From Pseudozobellia thermophila (GTDB lineage Bacteria > Bacteroidota > Bacteroidia > Flavobacteriales > Flavobacteriaceae), in the NCBI RefSeq assembly GCF_900141855.1, contig NZ_FQYU01000012.1, positions 1-64,000 on the forward strand: a stretch of 64,000 nt of DNA, in the 5' to 3' direction. Positions 51,970-62,473 of the stretch are shown here, one piece after another. Position 1 is the stretch's first letter; each line of letters opens with the position of its first letter. The position numbers were made by a program, and so were the translations under genes. The notes under the pieces were generated by a model. That model did no database searches and was not told where the DNA came from. It worked only from the letters and a program-made list of their open reading frames with translations.

Positions 51970-53172
51970 ATGAAAACAGAAAGAGCTAACAAAAAAGCGC
52001 TGATCGCCTTGGCCGTAGGCGGCTTCGGTATCGGACTGACCGAATTTGTTATTATGGGTATCCTGCCCGATGTGGCCAAGGGACTCAACATTACCATTTC
52101 CCAAGCAGGGCACTTTATAGCCGCCTATGCCATGGGCGTAGTGGTAGGGGCGCCCTTATTGACCCGCTTTAGTTCAAAAATGGATTCGCGGATGATCCTA
52201 TTGTTGTTGATGGGATGGTTTACGCTGTTTAATACCCTTTCAGGATTTGCGACCAGCTATAACATGCTTTTAATCGTTCGATTCTTATCGGGATTGCCAC
52301 ATGGCGCCTTTTTTGGAATCGGGGCCGTAGTCGCAGGAAAATTGGCCAGGGAGGGCAAGGCCGCCCGGGCCATAGCCGTGATGTTTACCGGATTGACCAT
52401 TGCCAATGTGATCGGGGTACCCATCGGAACCTATATTGGCCACCATTACAATTGGAGCATTTCCTTTTATATGGTAGGTATCGTTGGACTTCTTGCGGTA
52501 TTGAGTGTCTTCCTATGGATGCCCAAATTGGAGGCCGAAAGGCCCAAACCCTATTCCAAGGAAAACAAGGGACTCAAGAACGGGGAGCTGTGGGCGATGA
52601 TCATGTTGACCACCATAGGTACAGGGGGCTTTTTCGCCTGGTACAGTTATATCGCACCGTTAATTACCGACATAGCCGGATGGGGCGAGTATATGGTAGG
52701 ATACGCCATGATATTGGCCGGAATGGGCATGGTTTTCGGCAATTTCATCGGGGCCAAGATGGCAGAGGTCTTTTCGCCCTTAAAAGCGGTGGCCATCAGT
52801 TTGACGGTTATGGTCGTGCTGTTGTTGACCAATTCGTTACTGGCGTTTAATCCCTATATCGTTCTTGGGATGACCTTTTTTGTCGGGATGGCCTCTTTTA
52901 CCGTTTCGACACCGATACAAATGGCCATCATAAATACTTCAAGGGGCAATGAGATGCTCGGCTCTTCGATGAACCAGAGCGCCTTTAATATGGGCAATGC
53001 CTCGGGGGCTTACTTGGCCGGCTTGCCAATGACCTTCGGATTGAGCGTGGTATACGCCGGTGTGGTAGGTGCGGTTTTGGCCGGAATGGGAGTGCTTATG
53101 GCCATCGGAATCATCGTATACAGAAAGCACAAGTCAGGCTATAACTTTAGGAAAATGGCATTTAACAATTAA
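51970..53172 (+). CDS. MFS efflux transporter (AraJ-like)
   Basis: A 400-residue membrane protein with 12 predicted helices. The start GGFGIGLTEFVIMGILPDVA is typical of the drug/sugar efflux AraJ/SotB group, and RFLSGLPHGAFFGIGAVVA carries the cytoplasmic-loop signature. It exports a small molecule in exchange for protons; the substrate is not evident. Its placement between the ilv and leu clusters makes export of an amino acid or a pathway intermediate possible, but this is inference. Confidence 0.88.
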   Translation: MKTERANKKALIALAVGGFGIGLTEFVIMGILPDVAKGLNITISQAGHFIAAYAMGVVVGAPLLTRFSSKMDSRMILLLLMGWFTLFNTLSGFATSYNMLLIVRFLSGLPHGAFFGIGAVVAGKLAREGKAARAIAVMFTGLTIANVIGVPIGTYIGHHYNWSISFYMVGIVGLLAVLSVFLWMPKLEAERPKPYSKENKGLKNGELWAMIMLTTIGTGGFFAWYSYIAPLITDIAGWGEYMVGYAMILAGMGMVFGNFIGAKMAEVFSPLKAVAISLTVMVVLLLTNSLLAFNPYIVLGMTFFVGMASFTVSTPIQMAIINTSRGNEMLGSSMNQSAFNMGNASGAYLAGLPMTFGLSVVYAGVVGAVLAGMGVLMAIGIIVYRKHKSGYNFRKMAFNN

Positions 53173-53196
53173 TACCAAGGTACCAAAGGCCATAAG

Positions 53197-53231
53197 AAAG
53201 CCCTGTCGTATGCATATATGACAGGGCTTTT
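53197..53231. terminator. Bidirectional terminator between the MFS gene and leuB
   Basis: AAAGCCCTGTC and GACAGGGCTTT form an 11-bp stem with a 12-base loop between converging genes; T residues follow on the plus strand. Confidence 0.8.
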
Positions 53232-53255
53232 GTACTGGTTACAATTAGGAAGGCG

Positions 53256-54311
53256 CTATATGTTCTTCGCCAACCAATCACCAACTTCACTGGTTTTATA
53301 GGCCTTTCCGCCTTCGGCCAGGTCTTCGGTAACGATTCCTTCGGCCAATGATTTGTTCACGACGTCACGTATGGCCTGGGCCTCTTCGGTCAAATCCATA
53401 TCCTCGAACAACATGGCGGCGGACAATACGGTGGCCAAAGGGTTGGCGATGTCCTTTCCTGCTGCCTGTGGGTAGGAACCGTGTATCGGTTCGTACAACG
53501 ATACCTTGCTTCCTACCGAAGAGGATGGCATCAAGCCCATGGATCCCGAGATCACGGAAGCTTCATCCGTTAAAATATCACCGAATAGGTTGGCCGTGAT
53601 CATTACGTCGTAGTCTTTTGGCCATTGGACCAAACGCATGGCTACGGCATCGACGAACTCGTAAGAGACCTCTACTTCAGGATAATCCTTTGCCATGGCC
53701 TGTACCGTTTCCCTCCACAGCCTTGAAGATTCGAGTACATTGGCCTTATCGACGCAGCACAATCTTTTCGACCGTTTCATGGCCATTTCAAAGCCCTTTT
53801 TGGCCAAACGTTCAATTTCAAAACGCTGGTAGGTCATGGTGTCAAAGGCGGTATTGTTATCGTCCTTTCTTCCTCGCTCACCAAAGTAAACCCCTCCGGT
53901 CAGCTCGCGAAGAATGATCAAATCGGTACCCTCTATACGCTCGCGCTTTAAGGGCGACTTTTCGATCAAGGAAGGAAAGGTAAAGGTGGGGCGTACATTG
54001 GCGAACAAGCCCAATTTCTGGCGCATTTTCAACAAACCTTGCTCGGGCCGTACCTTGGCCGACGGATCGTTGTCGAAACGCGGATGCCCTATGGCACCGA
54101 AGAGGACCGCATCGGCATTGGCGCAGACCTCGTGGGTTTCGTCGGGGTAGGGCTCTCCAACGGCGTCAATGGCCGCGGCCCCGGTCAAGGCGGGTTTCCA
54201 AGTGATCTCGTGGTTGAATTTGGATGCGATGGCATCAGCTACTTTTACGGCTTGGTCAATTACTTCGGGGCCGATACCGTCTCCGGCCAAAAGTGCAATA
54301 TTTAGTTTCAT
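53256..54311 (-). CDS. leuB: 3-isopropylmalate dehydrogenase
   Basis: A 351-residue NAD-dependent decarboxylating dehydrogenase of leucine synthesis. [12 protein letters not shown] opens the nucleotide domain, [13 protein letters not shown] is the substrate-arginine region, [12 protein letters not shown] and [15 protein letters not shown] carry the catalytic Lys-Tyr/Asp metal site, and [18 protein letters not shown] binds NAD. Beta-methylmalate from the citramalate route is also a substrate in such organisms. Last gene of the minus-strand leu operon. Confidence 0.97.
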   Translation of the reverse strand: MKLNIALLAGDGIGPEVIDQAVKVADAIASKFNHEITWKPALTGAAAIDAVGEPYPDETHEVCANADAVLFGAIGHPRFDNDPSAKVRPEQGLLKMRQKLGLFANVRPTFTFPSLIEKSPLKRERIEGTDLIILRELTGGVYFGERGRKDDNNTAFDTMTYQRFEIERLAKKGFEMAMKRSKRLCCVDKANVLESSRLWRETVQAMAKDYPEVEVSYEFVDAVAMRLVQWPKDYDVMITANLFGDILTDEASVISGSMGLMPSSSVGSKVSLYEPIHGSYPQAAGKDIANPLATVLSAAMLFEDMDLTEEAQAIRDVVNKSLAEGIVTEDLAEGGKAYKTSEVGDWLAKNI

Positions 54312-54358
54312 GTACTGATTTTGCTTATTTGCTTTCCGCTAGGCGGATGTTTTATGGT

Positions 54359-55870
54359 TTAAATGATGTTCAACATTTTCTCGGTTGCCTTGATCGCCGA
54401 TACGGTCTGGTCCGAATCGAGGCCCCTGGAGGTAAACTCCTTTCCGTTGGCGTTCCAGGTGATGACCGTTTCGCAAAGGGCGTCCGAATTACTGCCCGGC
54501 GGTATGCGCACCGCATAATCGATCAATTTCGGCAGTTCCATTTTGCGGGCGCGGTATATTTTGCGCAGGGCGTTCATAAAGGCGTCGTACTGACCGTCGC
54601 CCAAGGCATTCTCCTCGTACGATTTGCCATCGATTTCCAATGACAGGGTGGTAGAGGGGCTCAGGCCCTTGGAGTGGGTCAACACGTACGACTTGACAAA
54701 AACCTTTTGTTGGTAATCGGTATCGAGCACGTCGGAAATGATGTAAGGCAAATCTTCCTTGGTCACCTTTTCCTTTTTGTCGCCCAGTTCTATGATTCGG
54801 GCCGTTACCTTCTTGAGTTCATCGTCGTTCAGGGTAAGACCCAACTCCTGGAGGTTTTTTTGAATGTTCGCCTTTCCCGACATTTTTCCCAGGGCGTATT
54901 TGCGTTTTCGGCCAAAACGCTCGGGCAGCAGGTCGCTAAAGTAAAGGTTGTTCTTATTGTCTCCATCGGCGTGTATACCAGCTGTTTGCGTAAACACGTT
55001 TTCGCCGACGATAGGCTTGTTCGCCGGAATCGCGAAGCCCGTGAAAGCCGAGACCAGTTTACTGACCCGGTACAAGGCCTTTTCGTTTACATTGATCGAG
55101 ACCTCGGGCAAAAAGTCGTTGATTACCGCAATCGCGCTTGCCATGGGGGCGTTTCCGGCGCGCTCGCCCATACCGTTTACGGTAAGGTGCAATCCGTGGC
55201 ATCCGGCCTTGACGGCTTCCATAATATTGGCCACTCCCAGGTCATAGTCGTTATGGCCGTGAAAGTCAAAATGCATATCGGGGAAGCGGTCGATAATTTC
55301 CGAAAGGTAATCGCGGGTTTCGTTGTAGGTCAATATCCCCAAGGTATCGGGCAAGAGCACCCGCTTTATGGGTTGGGTCGACAGAAACTCGAGAAATTCG
55401 AAGACATAGTCCTTCGAGTTCCGCATGCCATTGCTCCAATCCTCCAAATAAATATTATTGATAAAGCCTCTTTTTTCAGCCTCGGCGAAAATTTCGGCAA
55501 TTTCGGAAAAATGTTGCCCGGGCGTTTTTCTAAGCTGGTGCTTCAAGTGGTTCATAGACCCCTTGGTAAGCAGGTTTTGCGATTTGGCCCCGGCTTTTTC
55601 CATCCAATTCAACGAAGCCCCTCCATCGACAAAGGTGAGAACCTCTACACGGTCGAGGTAGTTTTGTTCTTCGGCCCATGCGGTAATCTGCTGAACGGCC
55701 TCCAATTCCCCTTCCGAAACCCTTGCTGATGCCACCTCTATGCGATCGACCCCAAGTTCGTCAAGCAAGAGCTTGGCCAAAGTGAGTTTTTCGGAGGCGG
55801 TAAATGATACACCGGACGTCTGCTCGCCATCGCGAAGCGTAGTGTCCATAATTTCCAAGTGTCTTTTCAT
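54359..55870 (-). CDS. Citramalate synthase-type LeuA-superfamily enzyme
   Basis: A 503-residue acyl-CoA condensing enzyme. The HMGL-like barrel (1-~285) has TLRDGEQ (R13, D14) and metal ligands H204 and H206 in FHGHND; a C-terminal LeuA regulatory domain (~370-500) is present. It resembles Leptospira citramalate synthase closely as I remember it (ASARVSEGELE, YLEDWSNG, PIVGENVFTQTAGIHADGD). L78, L100/L101 and Y141 occupy the pyruvate-selecting pocket positions of that enzyme. So it likely makes (R)-citramalate from pyruvate and acetyl-CoA, entering isoleucine synthesis through LeuCD and LeuB; an isopropylmalate synthase activity remains possible. No other LeuA is in the window. Confidence 0.82.
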   Translation of the reverse strand: MKRHLEIMDTTLRDGEQTSGVSFTASEKLTLAKLLLDELGVDRIEVASARVSEGELEAVQQITAWAEEQNYLDRVEVLTFVDGGASLNWMEKAGAKSQNLLTKGSMNHLKHQLRKTPGQHFSEIAEIFAEAEKRGFINNIYLEDWSNGMRNSKDYVFEFLEFLSTQPIKRVLLPDTLGILTYNETRDYLSEIIDRFPDMHFDFHGHNDYDLGVANIMEAVKAGCHGLHLTVNGMGERAGNAPMASAIAVINDFLPEVSINVNEKALYRVSKLVSAFTGFAIPANKPIVGENVFTQTAGIHADGDNKNNLYFSDLLPERFGRKRKYALGKMSGKANIQKNLQELGLTLNDDELKKVTARIIELGDKKEKVTKEDLPYIISDVLDTDYQQKVFVKSYVLTHSKGLSPSTTLSLEIDGKSYEENALGDGQYDAFMNALRKIYRARKMELPKLIDYAVRIPPGSNSDALCETVITWNANGKEFTSRGLDSDQTVSAIKATEKMLNII

Positions 55871-55970
55871 TTTCTACCTAACGGTTAATATCGTGTTCCG
55901 TTTGGAAAGATAACCTGTTCCCAGATTACTTCCAGATGCGAAAGTTGGCATTTGGTTGGTGCCGAAGGGC

Positions 55971-56567
55971 TTAGAAAGGTCGGCTTTTGGCGAACTTTTC
56001 GATGTCGTCCTTGATGTTCAAAAGGTAGTCGATATCGTCGAACCCATTGGTCATGTTCCCTTTTTTATAGGTGTTGATGTCGAAGGGTTCGCTTTCCCCG
56101 GTCGCCAAAATGGTTACTTTTTGTTCGGGGAGGTTCACTTCAAACTCCGCCTTTGGGTCTTTTTCTATTGCCGTGAAGATTTTCTGAAGGAAATCGGCAC
56201 TCACCTGTACGGGCAATACCCCGATGTTCAGGCAGTTGTTTCTAAAGATATCCGCGAAAAAGCTGGAAATCACACAGCGGAAGCCGTAATCGTAAACGGC
56301 CCATGCCGCGTGCTCGCGCGAAGATCCCGAACCAAAGTTCTTGCCGCCTACCAATATTTTGCCCCCGTAAATGGGATTGTTGAGAACAAAGTCCCTCTTA
56401 GGGGTGTTGTCTTGGTTGTAGCGCCAATCGCGAAAAAGGTTGTCTCCGAACCCTTTCCTTTCGGTGGCCTTTAAAAATCGTGCCGGGATGATTTGGTCGG
56501 TATCTACATTTTCTATCGGTAACGGAACCGCTGTTGACGTTAATATATCGAATTTATCGTATGCCAT
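55971..56567 (-). CDS. leuD: 3-isopropylmalate dehydratase, small subunit
   Basis: A 198-residue swivel-domain subunit. NVDTDQIIPARFLK, GGKNFGSGSSREHAAWAVYDYGF and CLNIGVLPV are the standard motifs. It joins LeuC to isomerise isopropylmalate (and citramalate to methylmalate). Lies 50 bp behind leuC. Confidence 0.97.
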   Translation of the reverse strand: MAYDKFDILTSTAVPLPIENVDTDQIIPARFLKATERKGFGDNLFRDWRYNQDNTPKRDFVLNNPIYGGKILVGGKNFGSGSSREHAAWAVYDYGFRCVISSFFADIFRNNCLNIGVLPVQVSADFLQKIFTAIEKDPKAEFEVNLPEQKVTILATGESEPFDINTYKKGNMTNGFDDIDYLLNIKDDIEKFAKSRPF

Positions 56568-56617
56568 TTTACTACTCGTGTTTGTTAATGTTGGGGACCC
56601 CTGTTTGGGTCGTTTGT

Positions 56618-58036
56618 TTATCCCGCTACGGGTTCTTGCATCAATTCCCTTGGGTCGGTTACCTGACCGGTAACGGCCGCTGCGGCAGCGACCAAAGGAC
56701 TGGCCAATAAGGTTCTCGATCCCGGACCTTGCCTACCTTCAAAGTTTCGGTTGGAGGTACTCACGGCCAATTTTCCGGGGGGTACCTTATCGTCGTTCAT
56801 GGCCAAACAGGCCGAACATCCGGGTTCGCGAAGCTCAAAGCCGGCCTCGGTCAGAATGTCCAAAATGCCCTCTTCCTTGATGGCGGCCTCTACCTTGTGG
56901 CTTCCTGGAACCAGCCAGGCCGTAACGTTGCTGGCCTTCTTTCGTCCTTTTACCACGGAGGCAAAGGCCCTAAAATCCTCGATACGTCCGTTGGTACAAC
57001 TTCCTAGGAAAACATAATCGATAGGCTTGCCGATCATTTTGTCGCCTTCGCCAAATTTCATGTAGTCCAACGACTTCTTATAGGTCGATGCACCTCCTTG
57101 GGCGGCGTCGAAGGTGGGAATATCCTTGCTGATGCCCATACCCATACCCGGGTTGGTACCATAGGTGATCATCGGTTCGATCGATGAGCCGTCGAAGGTT
57201 AATTCCTTGTCGAACACTGCATCGGGATCGGTGTACAGGGTTTCCCAGTATTCCATGGCGGTATCCCATGCCTCGCCCTTGGGGGCGAACTCACGCCCTT
57301 TGATGTATTCGAAAGTGGTCGCGTCGGGAGCGATCATACCGCCCCGGGCGCCCATTTCGATACTTAGGTTACAGACGGTCATACGTCCTTCCATGCTCAT
57401 GTTCTTGAACACGTCGCCCGCGTATTCGACAAAATAGCCGGTCGCGCCCGAAGTGGTCAATTGCGATATGATAAAGAGTGCAACGTCTTTTGGGGTAACC
57501 CCGTATTGGAGTTCTCCGGTAATGTTGATGCGCATTCTTTTGGGCTTGGGCTGCATAATGCATTGGGTGGCCAATACCATTTCTACCTCCGAAGTACCGA
57601 TACCGAAGGCTATGGCCCCGAAGGCCCCATGGGTAGAGGTATGCGAATCGCCGCAAACGATGGTCGCCCCGGGCAGGGTAATGCCGTATTCGGGCCCTAC
57701 CACGTGTACGATACCGTTTTTTTCGTGCCCCAGGCCCCAATAGGTAATGCCGTGTTCCTTGGCATTTTCCTCCAACATTTTCAGCTGATTGGCCGATAAT
57801 GGGTCGGCCACGGGCAAATGTTGGTTGATGGTCGGGGTGTTATGGTCTGCGGTAGCAAAGGTTTTCTCGGGATGCATTACCGGAATATTTCGGTTCTTCA
57901 ACCCTAAAAAGGCTACGGGACTGGTTACCTCATGGACCATATGGCGGTCGATGAACAGTACTTCCGGGCCATTTTCTATTTGGTGGACCACATGGGAATC
58001 CCACACTTTGTCAAACAATGTCTTTTGTGCACTCAT
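56618..58036 (-). CDS. leuC: 3-isopropylmalate dehydratase, large subunit
   Basis: A 472-residue aconitase-like protein carrying the [4Fe-4S] cluster, with ligands in GSCTNGR and [31 protein letters not shown] and [15 protein letters not shown] are typical. First gene of the leuC-leuD-citramalate synthase-leuB operon. Confidence 0.97.
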   Translation of the reverse strand: MSAQKTLFDKVWDSHVVHQIENGPEVLFIDRHMVHEVTSPVAFLGLKNRNIPVMHPEKTFATADHNTPTINQHLPVADPLSANQLKMLEENAKEHGITYWGLGHEKNGIVHVVGPEYGITLPGATIVCGDSHTSTHGAFGAIAFGIGTSEVEMVLATQCIMQPKPKRMRINITGELQYGVTPKDVALFIISQLTTSGATGYFVEYAGDVFKNMSMEGRMTVCNLSIEMGARGGMIAPDATTFEYIKGREFAPKGEAWDTAMEYWETLYTDPDAVFDKELTFDGSSIEPMITYGTNPGMGMGISKDIPTFDAAQGGASTYKKSLDYMKFGEGDKMIGKPIDYVFLGSCTNGRIEDFRAFASVVKGRKKASNVTAWLVPGSHKVEAAIKEEGILDILTEAGFELREPGCSACLAMNDDKVPPGKLAVSTSNRNFEGRQGPGSRTLLASPLVAAAAAVTGQVTDPRELMQEPVAG

Positions 58037-58057
58037 AATCTTTCAATTCTAAGCTAA

Positions 58058-58065
58058 CAAAGCTA
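58058..58065 (-). promoter_or_regulatory. -7 box TAGCTTTG of the leu operon
   Basis: On the minus strand TAGCTTTG matches TAnnTTTG exactly, 21 bp before the leuC start, giving a short ~15-nt untranslated leader. Unlike ilvD, no leader peptide or terminator lies between it and leuC. Confidence 0.6.
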
Positions 58066-58225
58066 GTGAAACACGAAGTTTTTAAGAAATTATTGCCTCT
58101 TAAAATTACGATGTTCAAACGGCCCGGATCCCTATTGCGAAATGGGTCGGTTCGCTCATTTTATTGGGGCCGAACATGGCGAAGGCGGGTTTCGGCCCTT
58201 ATGATCACCTATATGGGAAGAAGGG

Positions 58226-60331
58226 TCAACTGATGTAGTTCCAGATGTTTTTGTGTTTGCCCAACTGGATGTAGGTATGGCGAATGGGTAGGTTCTCCCG
58301 TTTTTCGAGTCCGGGGTCTTCCTTCAACAAACGAAGGGCATGGTGCCTTGCGGCCTTTAGGATATCGTTGTCCTTTACGATGTCCGCTATCCTAAGGTTG
58401 AGCACGCCACTTTGTTGGGTGCCCATAAGGTCGCCCGGTCCACGCAGTTTAAGGTCTACCTCTGCAATCTCGAAGCCGTCGTTGGTCGCCACCATGGTCT
58501 GCAGTCGTGTCTTCGCTTCGGAAGACAGCTTATGGCCCGTCATCAAAATACAGAAACTTTGGTCGGCACCCCGGCCCACCCGGCCGCGGAGCTGGTGCAA
58601 CTGGGAAAGGCCGAAGCGTTCGGCGCTTTCAATGATCATGACCGAGGCGTTCGGCACGTTGACGCCTACTTCGATGACCGTGGTGGCTACCATGATCTGG
58701 GTCTCGCCACGTACAAAACGGTCCATTTCATAATCCTTGTCGGCAGGTTTCATTTTGCCGTGTACGATCGAAATCTGGTAATCGGGCAGGGGGAAGTCCC
58801 TGGCAATACTTTCGTAACCGTCCATCAGGTCTTTGTAATCCAGGGCTTCGGACTCCTGTATCAAGGGGTAGACGATGTACACCTGGCGTCCTTTCTTTAT
58901 CTCGTCCCTAATAAACTGAAAGACCTTTAAGCGGTTCGAGTCGTAGCGATGGACGGTCTTGATGGGCTTTCGTCCAGGGGGGAGCTCGTCGATCACCGAG
59001 ATATCGAGGTCCCCGTAAAGGCTCATGGCCAAGGTACGCGGTATAGGGGTCGCCGTCATCACAAGGATATGTGGTGGAATGTCGTTCTTATGCCACAGCT
59101 TCGCCCGTTGGGCCACTCCGAAACGGTGCTGCTCGTCGATAATGGCGAGCCCGAGGTTGTTGAACCTTACCTTGTCTTCCAAGAGGGCATGGGTGCCGAT
59201 CAAGATATGCAGTTCCCCGCTTTCCAAGGCGGTATGGATGCTGTTCCGCTCCGATTTTTTTACCGACCCGGTCAAAAGGGCGCAGTGTATGCCCATGGGA
59301 GACAGCAGTTCTTTGATCCCCATATAATGTTGGTTCGCCAATATTTCGGTCGGGGCCATCAAACAGGCCTGAAAACCGTTGTCCAATGCCAACAGCATGG
59401 TCATTACCGCCACAATGGTCTTGCCCGACCCTACATCGCCCTGGAGCAATCGGTTCATTTGGGCCTTGCTTCCCAGGTCGGCCCTGATTTCCTTGATTAC
59501 ACGTTTCTGGGCACCGGTAAGTTCAAAAGGAAGGTGTTCTTCATAAAATTCCTTGAAGTGTTCGCCCACCCGGTCGAAGTCGAAGCCCTTGATCTTCTGT
59601 TTGCGCAGCGCCTTTTTGGTGAGTAGCTGCAATTGGATGTAAAAAAGCTCTTCGAATTTTAAGCGAAAGCGAGCTTTGGCCAGCAATTCCTGGTTTTTCG
59701 GAAAGTGGATATTAAAAAGGGCCTCGGCCTTGGGCAGTAAATTCAGTTCGCGGAGCAGGTGATCGGAAAGGGTTTCGGTAAACCGGCCCTTGGTCTCGAT
59801 GAACAATTGCTGCATCAATTTGTTGATTACCCGGTTGGTAATGCCCTTGTTCGAAAGTTTTTCCGTTGAGGGGTAAATGGGCTGCATGGCCACCTTAAGC
59901 CCTTTCTGGTGTTCGGTAAGCAGTTCCATATCGGGGTGGGCCATCGAAAATTTACCATTGAACCAGTTGCACTTGCCAAAAATGACATAGGGAATGTTCA
60001 GTTTCAGGTTTTCCCTGATCCATTTTTGCCCGCGGAACCAAACCAGTTCCATCTCTCCCGTATCATCTATAAAGGTGGCCACCAAACGCTTTCCCTTTTT
60101 CTGTTCCACGGTTTTGATGTTTATTATCTTTCCGATAACCTGCACATCGGCATTGCTGCGCTGCAATTGGGCGATCTTGTAATATTGGGTCTTGTCCAAA
60201 TACCGGTTCGGGAAAAGATTGAGCAAATCTTGAAACGTATCGATGCCAAGCTCCGTTCGCAAGGTTTCCGCGCGGTTCGGTCCTACACCTTTTAGGTATA
60301 CGATAGGGGTCTGCAACAAATTTGCCTTCAT
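58226..60331 (-). CDS. recG: ATP-dependent DNA helicase RecG
   Basis: A 701-residue branch-migration helicase that remodels stalled forks and Holliday junctions. The N-terminal wedge (OB-fold, ~60-150) precedes the helicase core with Walker A GDVGSGKT (K304), the DEQH box (398-401), TATPIPRTL and the motif VI region QLHQLRGRVGRG. Length is standard. Monocistronic. Confidence 0.97.
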   Translation of the reverse strand: MKANLLQTPIVYLKGVGPNRAETLRTELGIDTFQDLLNLFPNRYLDKTQYYKIAQLQRSNADVQVIGKIINIKTVEQKKGKRLVATFIDDTGEMELVWFRGQKWIRENLKLNIPYVIFGKCNWFNGKFSMAHPDMELLTEHQKGLKVAMQPIYPSTEKLSNKGITNRVINKLMQQLFIETKGRFTETLSDHLLRELNLLPKAEALFNIHFPKNQELLAKARFRLKFEELFYIQLQLLTKKALRKQKIKGFDFDRVGEHFKEFYEEHLPFELTGAQKRVIKEIRADLGSKAQMNRLLQGDVGSGKTIVAVMTMLLALDNGFQACLMAPTEILANQHYMGIKELLSPMGIHCALLTGSVKKSERNSIHTALESGELHILIGTHALLEDKVRFNNLGLAIIDEQHRFGVAQRAKLWHKNDIPPHILVMTATPIPRTLAMSLYGDLDISVIDELPPGRKPIKTVHRYDSNRLKVFQFIRDEIKKGRQVYIVYPLIQESEALDYKDLMDGYESIARDFPLPDYQISIVHGKMKPADKDYEMDRFVRGETQIMVATTVIEVGVNVPNASVMIIESAERFGLSQLHQLRGRVGRGADQSFCILMTGHKLSSEAKTRLQTMVATNDGFEIAEVDLKLRGPGDLMGTQQSGVLNLRIADIVKDNDILKAARHHALRLLKEDPGLEKRENLPIRHTYIQLGKHKNIWNYIS

Positions 60332-60409
60332 GCGACTAAATTAGCGGTTAGCTCCATTAGGCACAAACTAAAACCTTAAATTTGGACTTCCCTTTTTTTA
60401 TATAGCTTC

Positions 60410-62473
60410 ATGAGAACCGTTTTTGCAATCATTTTACTGGGCTTTTTTGGCGTATCGTACGGGCAACACCAAGACAAGGTCGACTTTCTTCATGCCGAGG
60501 TAACCGTAGAGCCCTTGCCCGATACCGGCGAAGTGAAAGGTTCGGTAACCTATACGTTTAAGGTGCTCAAAGATGTCGATTCCGTCTTTTTGGATGCCCA
60601 TGACATGGTGTTCGAAAAGCTTCGTATCGGTAAACGGAGGGCTTCTTTCTCACAAACCCGGGATCGTATCGTTCTGTTTGACCGGTTTAAGGGAGGAAAA
60701 ACCTACCGGCTATCGATGGATTATACCGCCAGGCCCAAGCAAACCCTTTACTTTTTGGGCTGGCAAGACGATGTGCCGGACAATGAACAGATATGGACCC
60801 AGGGCCAAGGCAAGTATACCAGCCATTGGTTACCGAGTTTCGATGCCATGGAAGAGAAAGTGGAGTTTGACCTGAACATTATTGCCCGCCGACCCTACGA
60901 AGTCGTTGCCAACGGTGCTTTCAGGTATAGGAAGGCCTTGTCGGAGAGCAGAAGCCTATGGTCGTTCGACATGAAGGATCCCATGAGCAGCTATCTGCTC
61001 GCCTTTGTCATCGGCAGGTACGACCGGCAAGAATTACGGTCAAGAAGCGGTGTCCCCATTATAAACTATTACTACCCCCACGATAGCCTAAAGGTAGAAC
61101 CGACCTACCGCCATACGCAACGGATATTCGATTTTCTTGAGGAGGAGATCGGTGTAGCCTATCCTTGGCAGAATTACAAACAGGTACCGGTACGCGATTT
61201 TCTATATGCCGGTATGGAAAATACGGGGACCACCATTTTTTCCGATACCTATGTCATTGATTCCACGGCCTTTGTCGATAAGAATTATGTAAACGTAAAC
61301 GCCCACGAGCTCGCCCATCAATGGTTTGGCGATTTGGTTACCGAAAAGGATGGCAAGCACCACTGGCTGCACGAAGGGTTTGCCACGTACTATGCCTATT
61401 TGGCCGAACGGCATTTGTTCGGCGACGACCATTTTTATTGGAAGCTGTTCGAAACGGCCCAGGAACTTAGGCAAATGTCGGAAGCGGGCAGGGGCCAAGC
61501 CTTGACCGATCCCAAGGCCAGTAGCCTTACCTTTTATGAAAAAGGGGCCTGGGCCTTGGCCATATTGAGGGACAGGGTGGGCGACGCGGCCTATAGAAAA
61601 GGGGTGGAGGCGTATTTGAACAAGTACCGGTTCAAAAATGTAACCGTTCAAAACTTTATACGGGAAATTGAGCGTTCCGCGCAGACCGACCTTTCGGGGT
61701 ATACGGACAAATGGTTGTCTTCTACCAGTTTTCCGTGGGAGGAAGCCAAGGCCTTTCTCTTAAAAAACAGCCCTTCTGTGCGCTTGTTCTTTACAAAGGC
61801 CGGATCGGACCGATTTTTGCTCCCTTGGTTAAGGGAAGCTGGGCCCCCGGCCTATAAAAAAGCCTTGATCGGGGCCTTTGAAGATCAGATAGTACGGGAA
61901 GGCCAGGCCCTCGAGATGCTCGGAGACCCGAATTGGGAAATACGGCAGAGGGCCATTCAGTTGGTCGATAGCCTGCCCGAAGCCCATAGACCGCAGGCAG
62001 AGGCCCTGTTGGCCGATAAGAGTTACGTGACCCAGGAAACGGCTTTGTACAAACTGTGGTCCGCTTTTCCCGAACATCGGACGGCATACCTCGAACGTAC
62101 GAAGGACATACAGGGGCTTCCCAACAAAAACGTACGCCTTTTATGGTTGACGTTGGCCATTTTTACCCAGGAGTACCAACCAGGGCGTACGCAAGCCTAT
62201 TTCAACGAACTTACGGGCTATACCTCGCCCCTCCATTCCTGGGAAGTCCGTTTGACCGCCTTTCAGTACCTGGGCGAAATGGGCCTTGATGATACCGGTC
62301 TGCTCAACTTAATGGCCGCCACGGTGCATCACAGTTGGCAATTCAAAAAATACGCACGAAATTTAGTGGACCAATTGTGGTCGGACCCGGCGTATAAAAA
62401 GCGAATGGAGGGCCTTTTCAAGGAACTAAATCAAGAAGAACTGCGTTATATGAAAACCAAAACATACAACTGA
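60410..62473 (+). CDS. M1-family metallopeptidase (aminopeptidase)
   Basis: A 687-residue secreted protein with signal peptide (FAIILLGFFGVSYGQ). An N-terminal beta saddle (~25-210) is followed by the gluzincin domain: YAGMENTG matches the GxMEN substrate-binding motif, and H299-E300-H303 in HELAHQWFGD with a third ligand in HEGFATY bind zinc. A C-terminal helical HEAT-like region (~480-687) closes the fold. It removes N-terminal residues from peptides in the periplasm. It overlaps the next gene by one base. Confidence 0.93.
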   Translation: MRTVFAIILLGFFGVSYGQHQDKVDFLHAEVTVEPLPDTGEVKGSVTYTFKVLKDVDSVFLDAHDMVFEKLRIGKRRASFSQTRDRIVLFDRFKGGKTYRLSMDYTARPKQTLYFLGWQDDVPDNEQIWTQGQGKYTSHWLPSFDAMEEKVEFDLNIIARRPYEVVANGAFRYRKALSESRSLWSFDMKDPMSSYLLAFVIGRYDRQELRSRSGVPIINYYYPHDSLKVEPTYRHTQRIFDFLEEEIGVAYPWQNYKQVPVRDFLYAGMENTGTTIFSDTYVIDSTAFVDKNYVNVNAHELAHQWFGDLVTEKDGKHHWLHEGFATYYAYLAERHLFGDDHFYWKLFETAQELRQMSEAGRGQALTDPKASSLTFYEKGAWALAILRDRVGDAAYRKGVEAYLNKYRFKNVTVQNFIREIERSAQTDLSGYTDKWLSSTSFPWEEAKAFLLKNSPSVRLFFTKAGSDRFLLPWLREAGPPAYKKALIGAFEDQIVREGQALEMLGDPNWEIRQRAIQLVDSLPEAHRPQAEALLADKSYVTQETALYKLWSAFPEHRTAYLERTKDIQGLPNKNVRLLWLTLAIFTQEYQPGRTQAYFNELTGYTSPLHSWEVRLTAFQYLGEMGLDDTGLLNLMAATVHHSWQFKKYARNLVDQLWSDPAYKKRMEGLFKELNQEELRYMKTKTYN

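Noticed and set aside
54674-55729. 351-codon plus-strand frame opposite the citramalate synthase-type gene
   Set aside because: Antisense shadow without domain features; the minus-strand gene has complete catalytic motifs.
58037-58225. Possible leader peptide upstream of leuC, by analogy with ilvD
   Set aside because: The only short frame is not rich in Leu and there is no terminator between the -7 box and leuC, so attenuation is not supported there.
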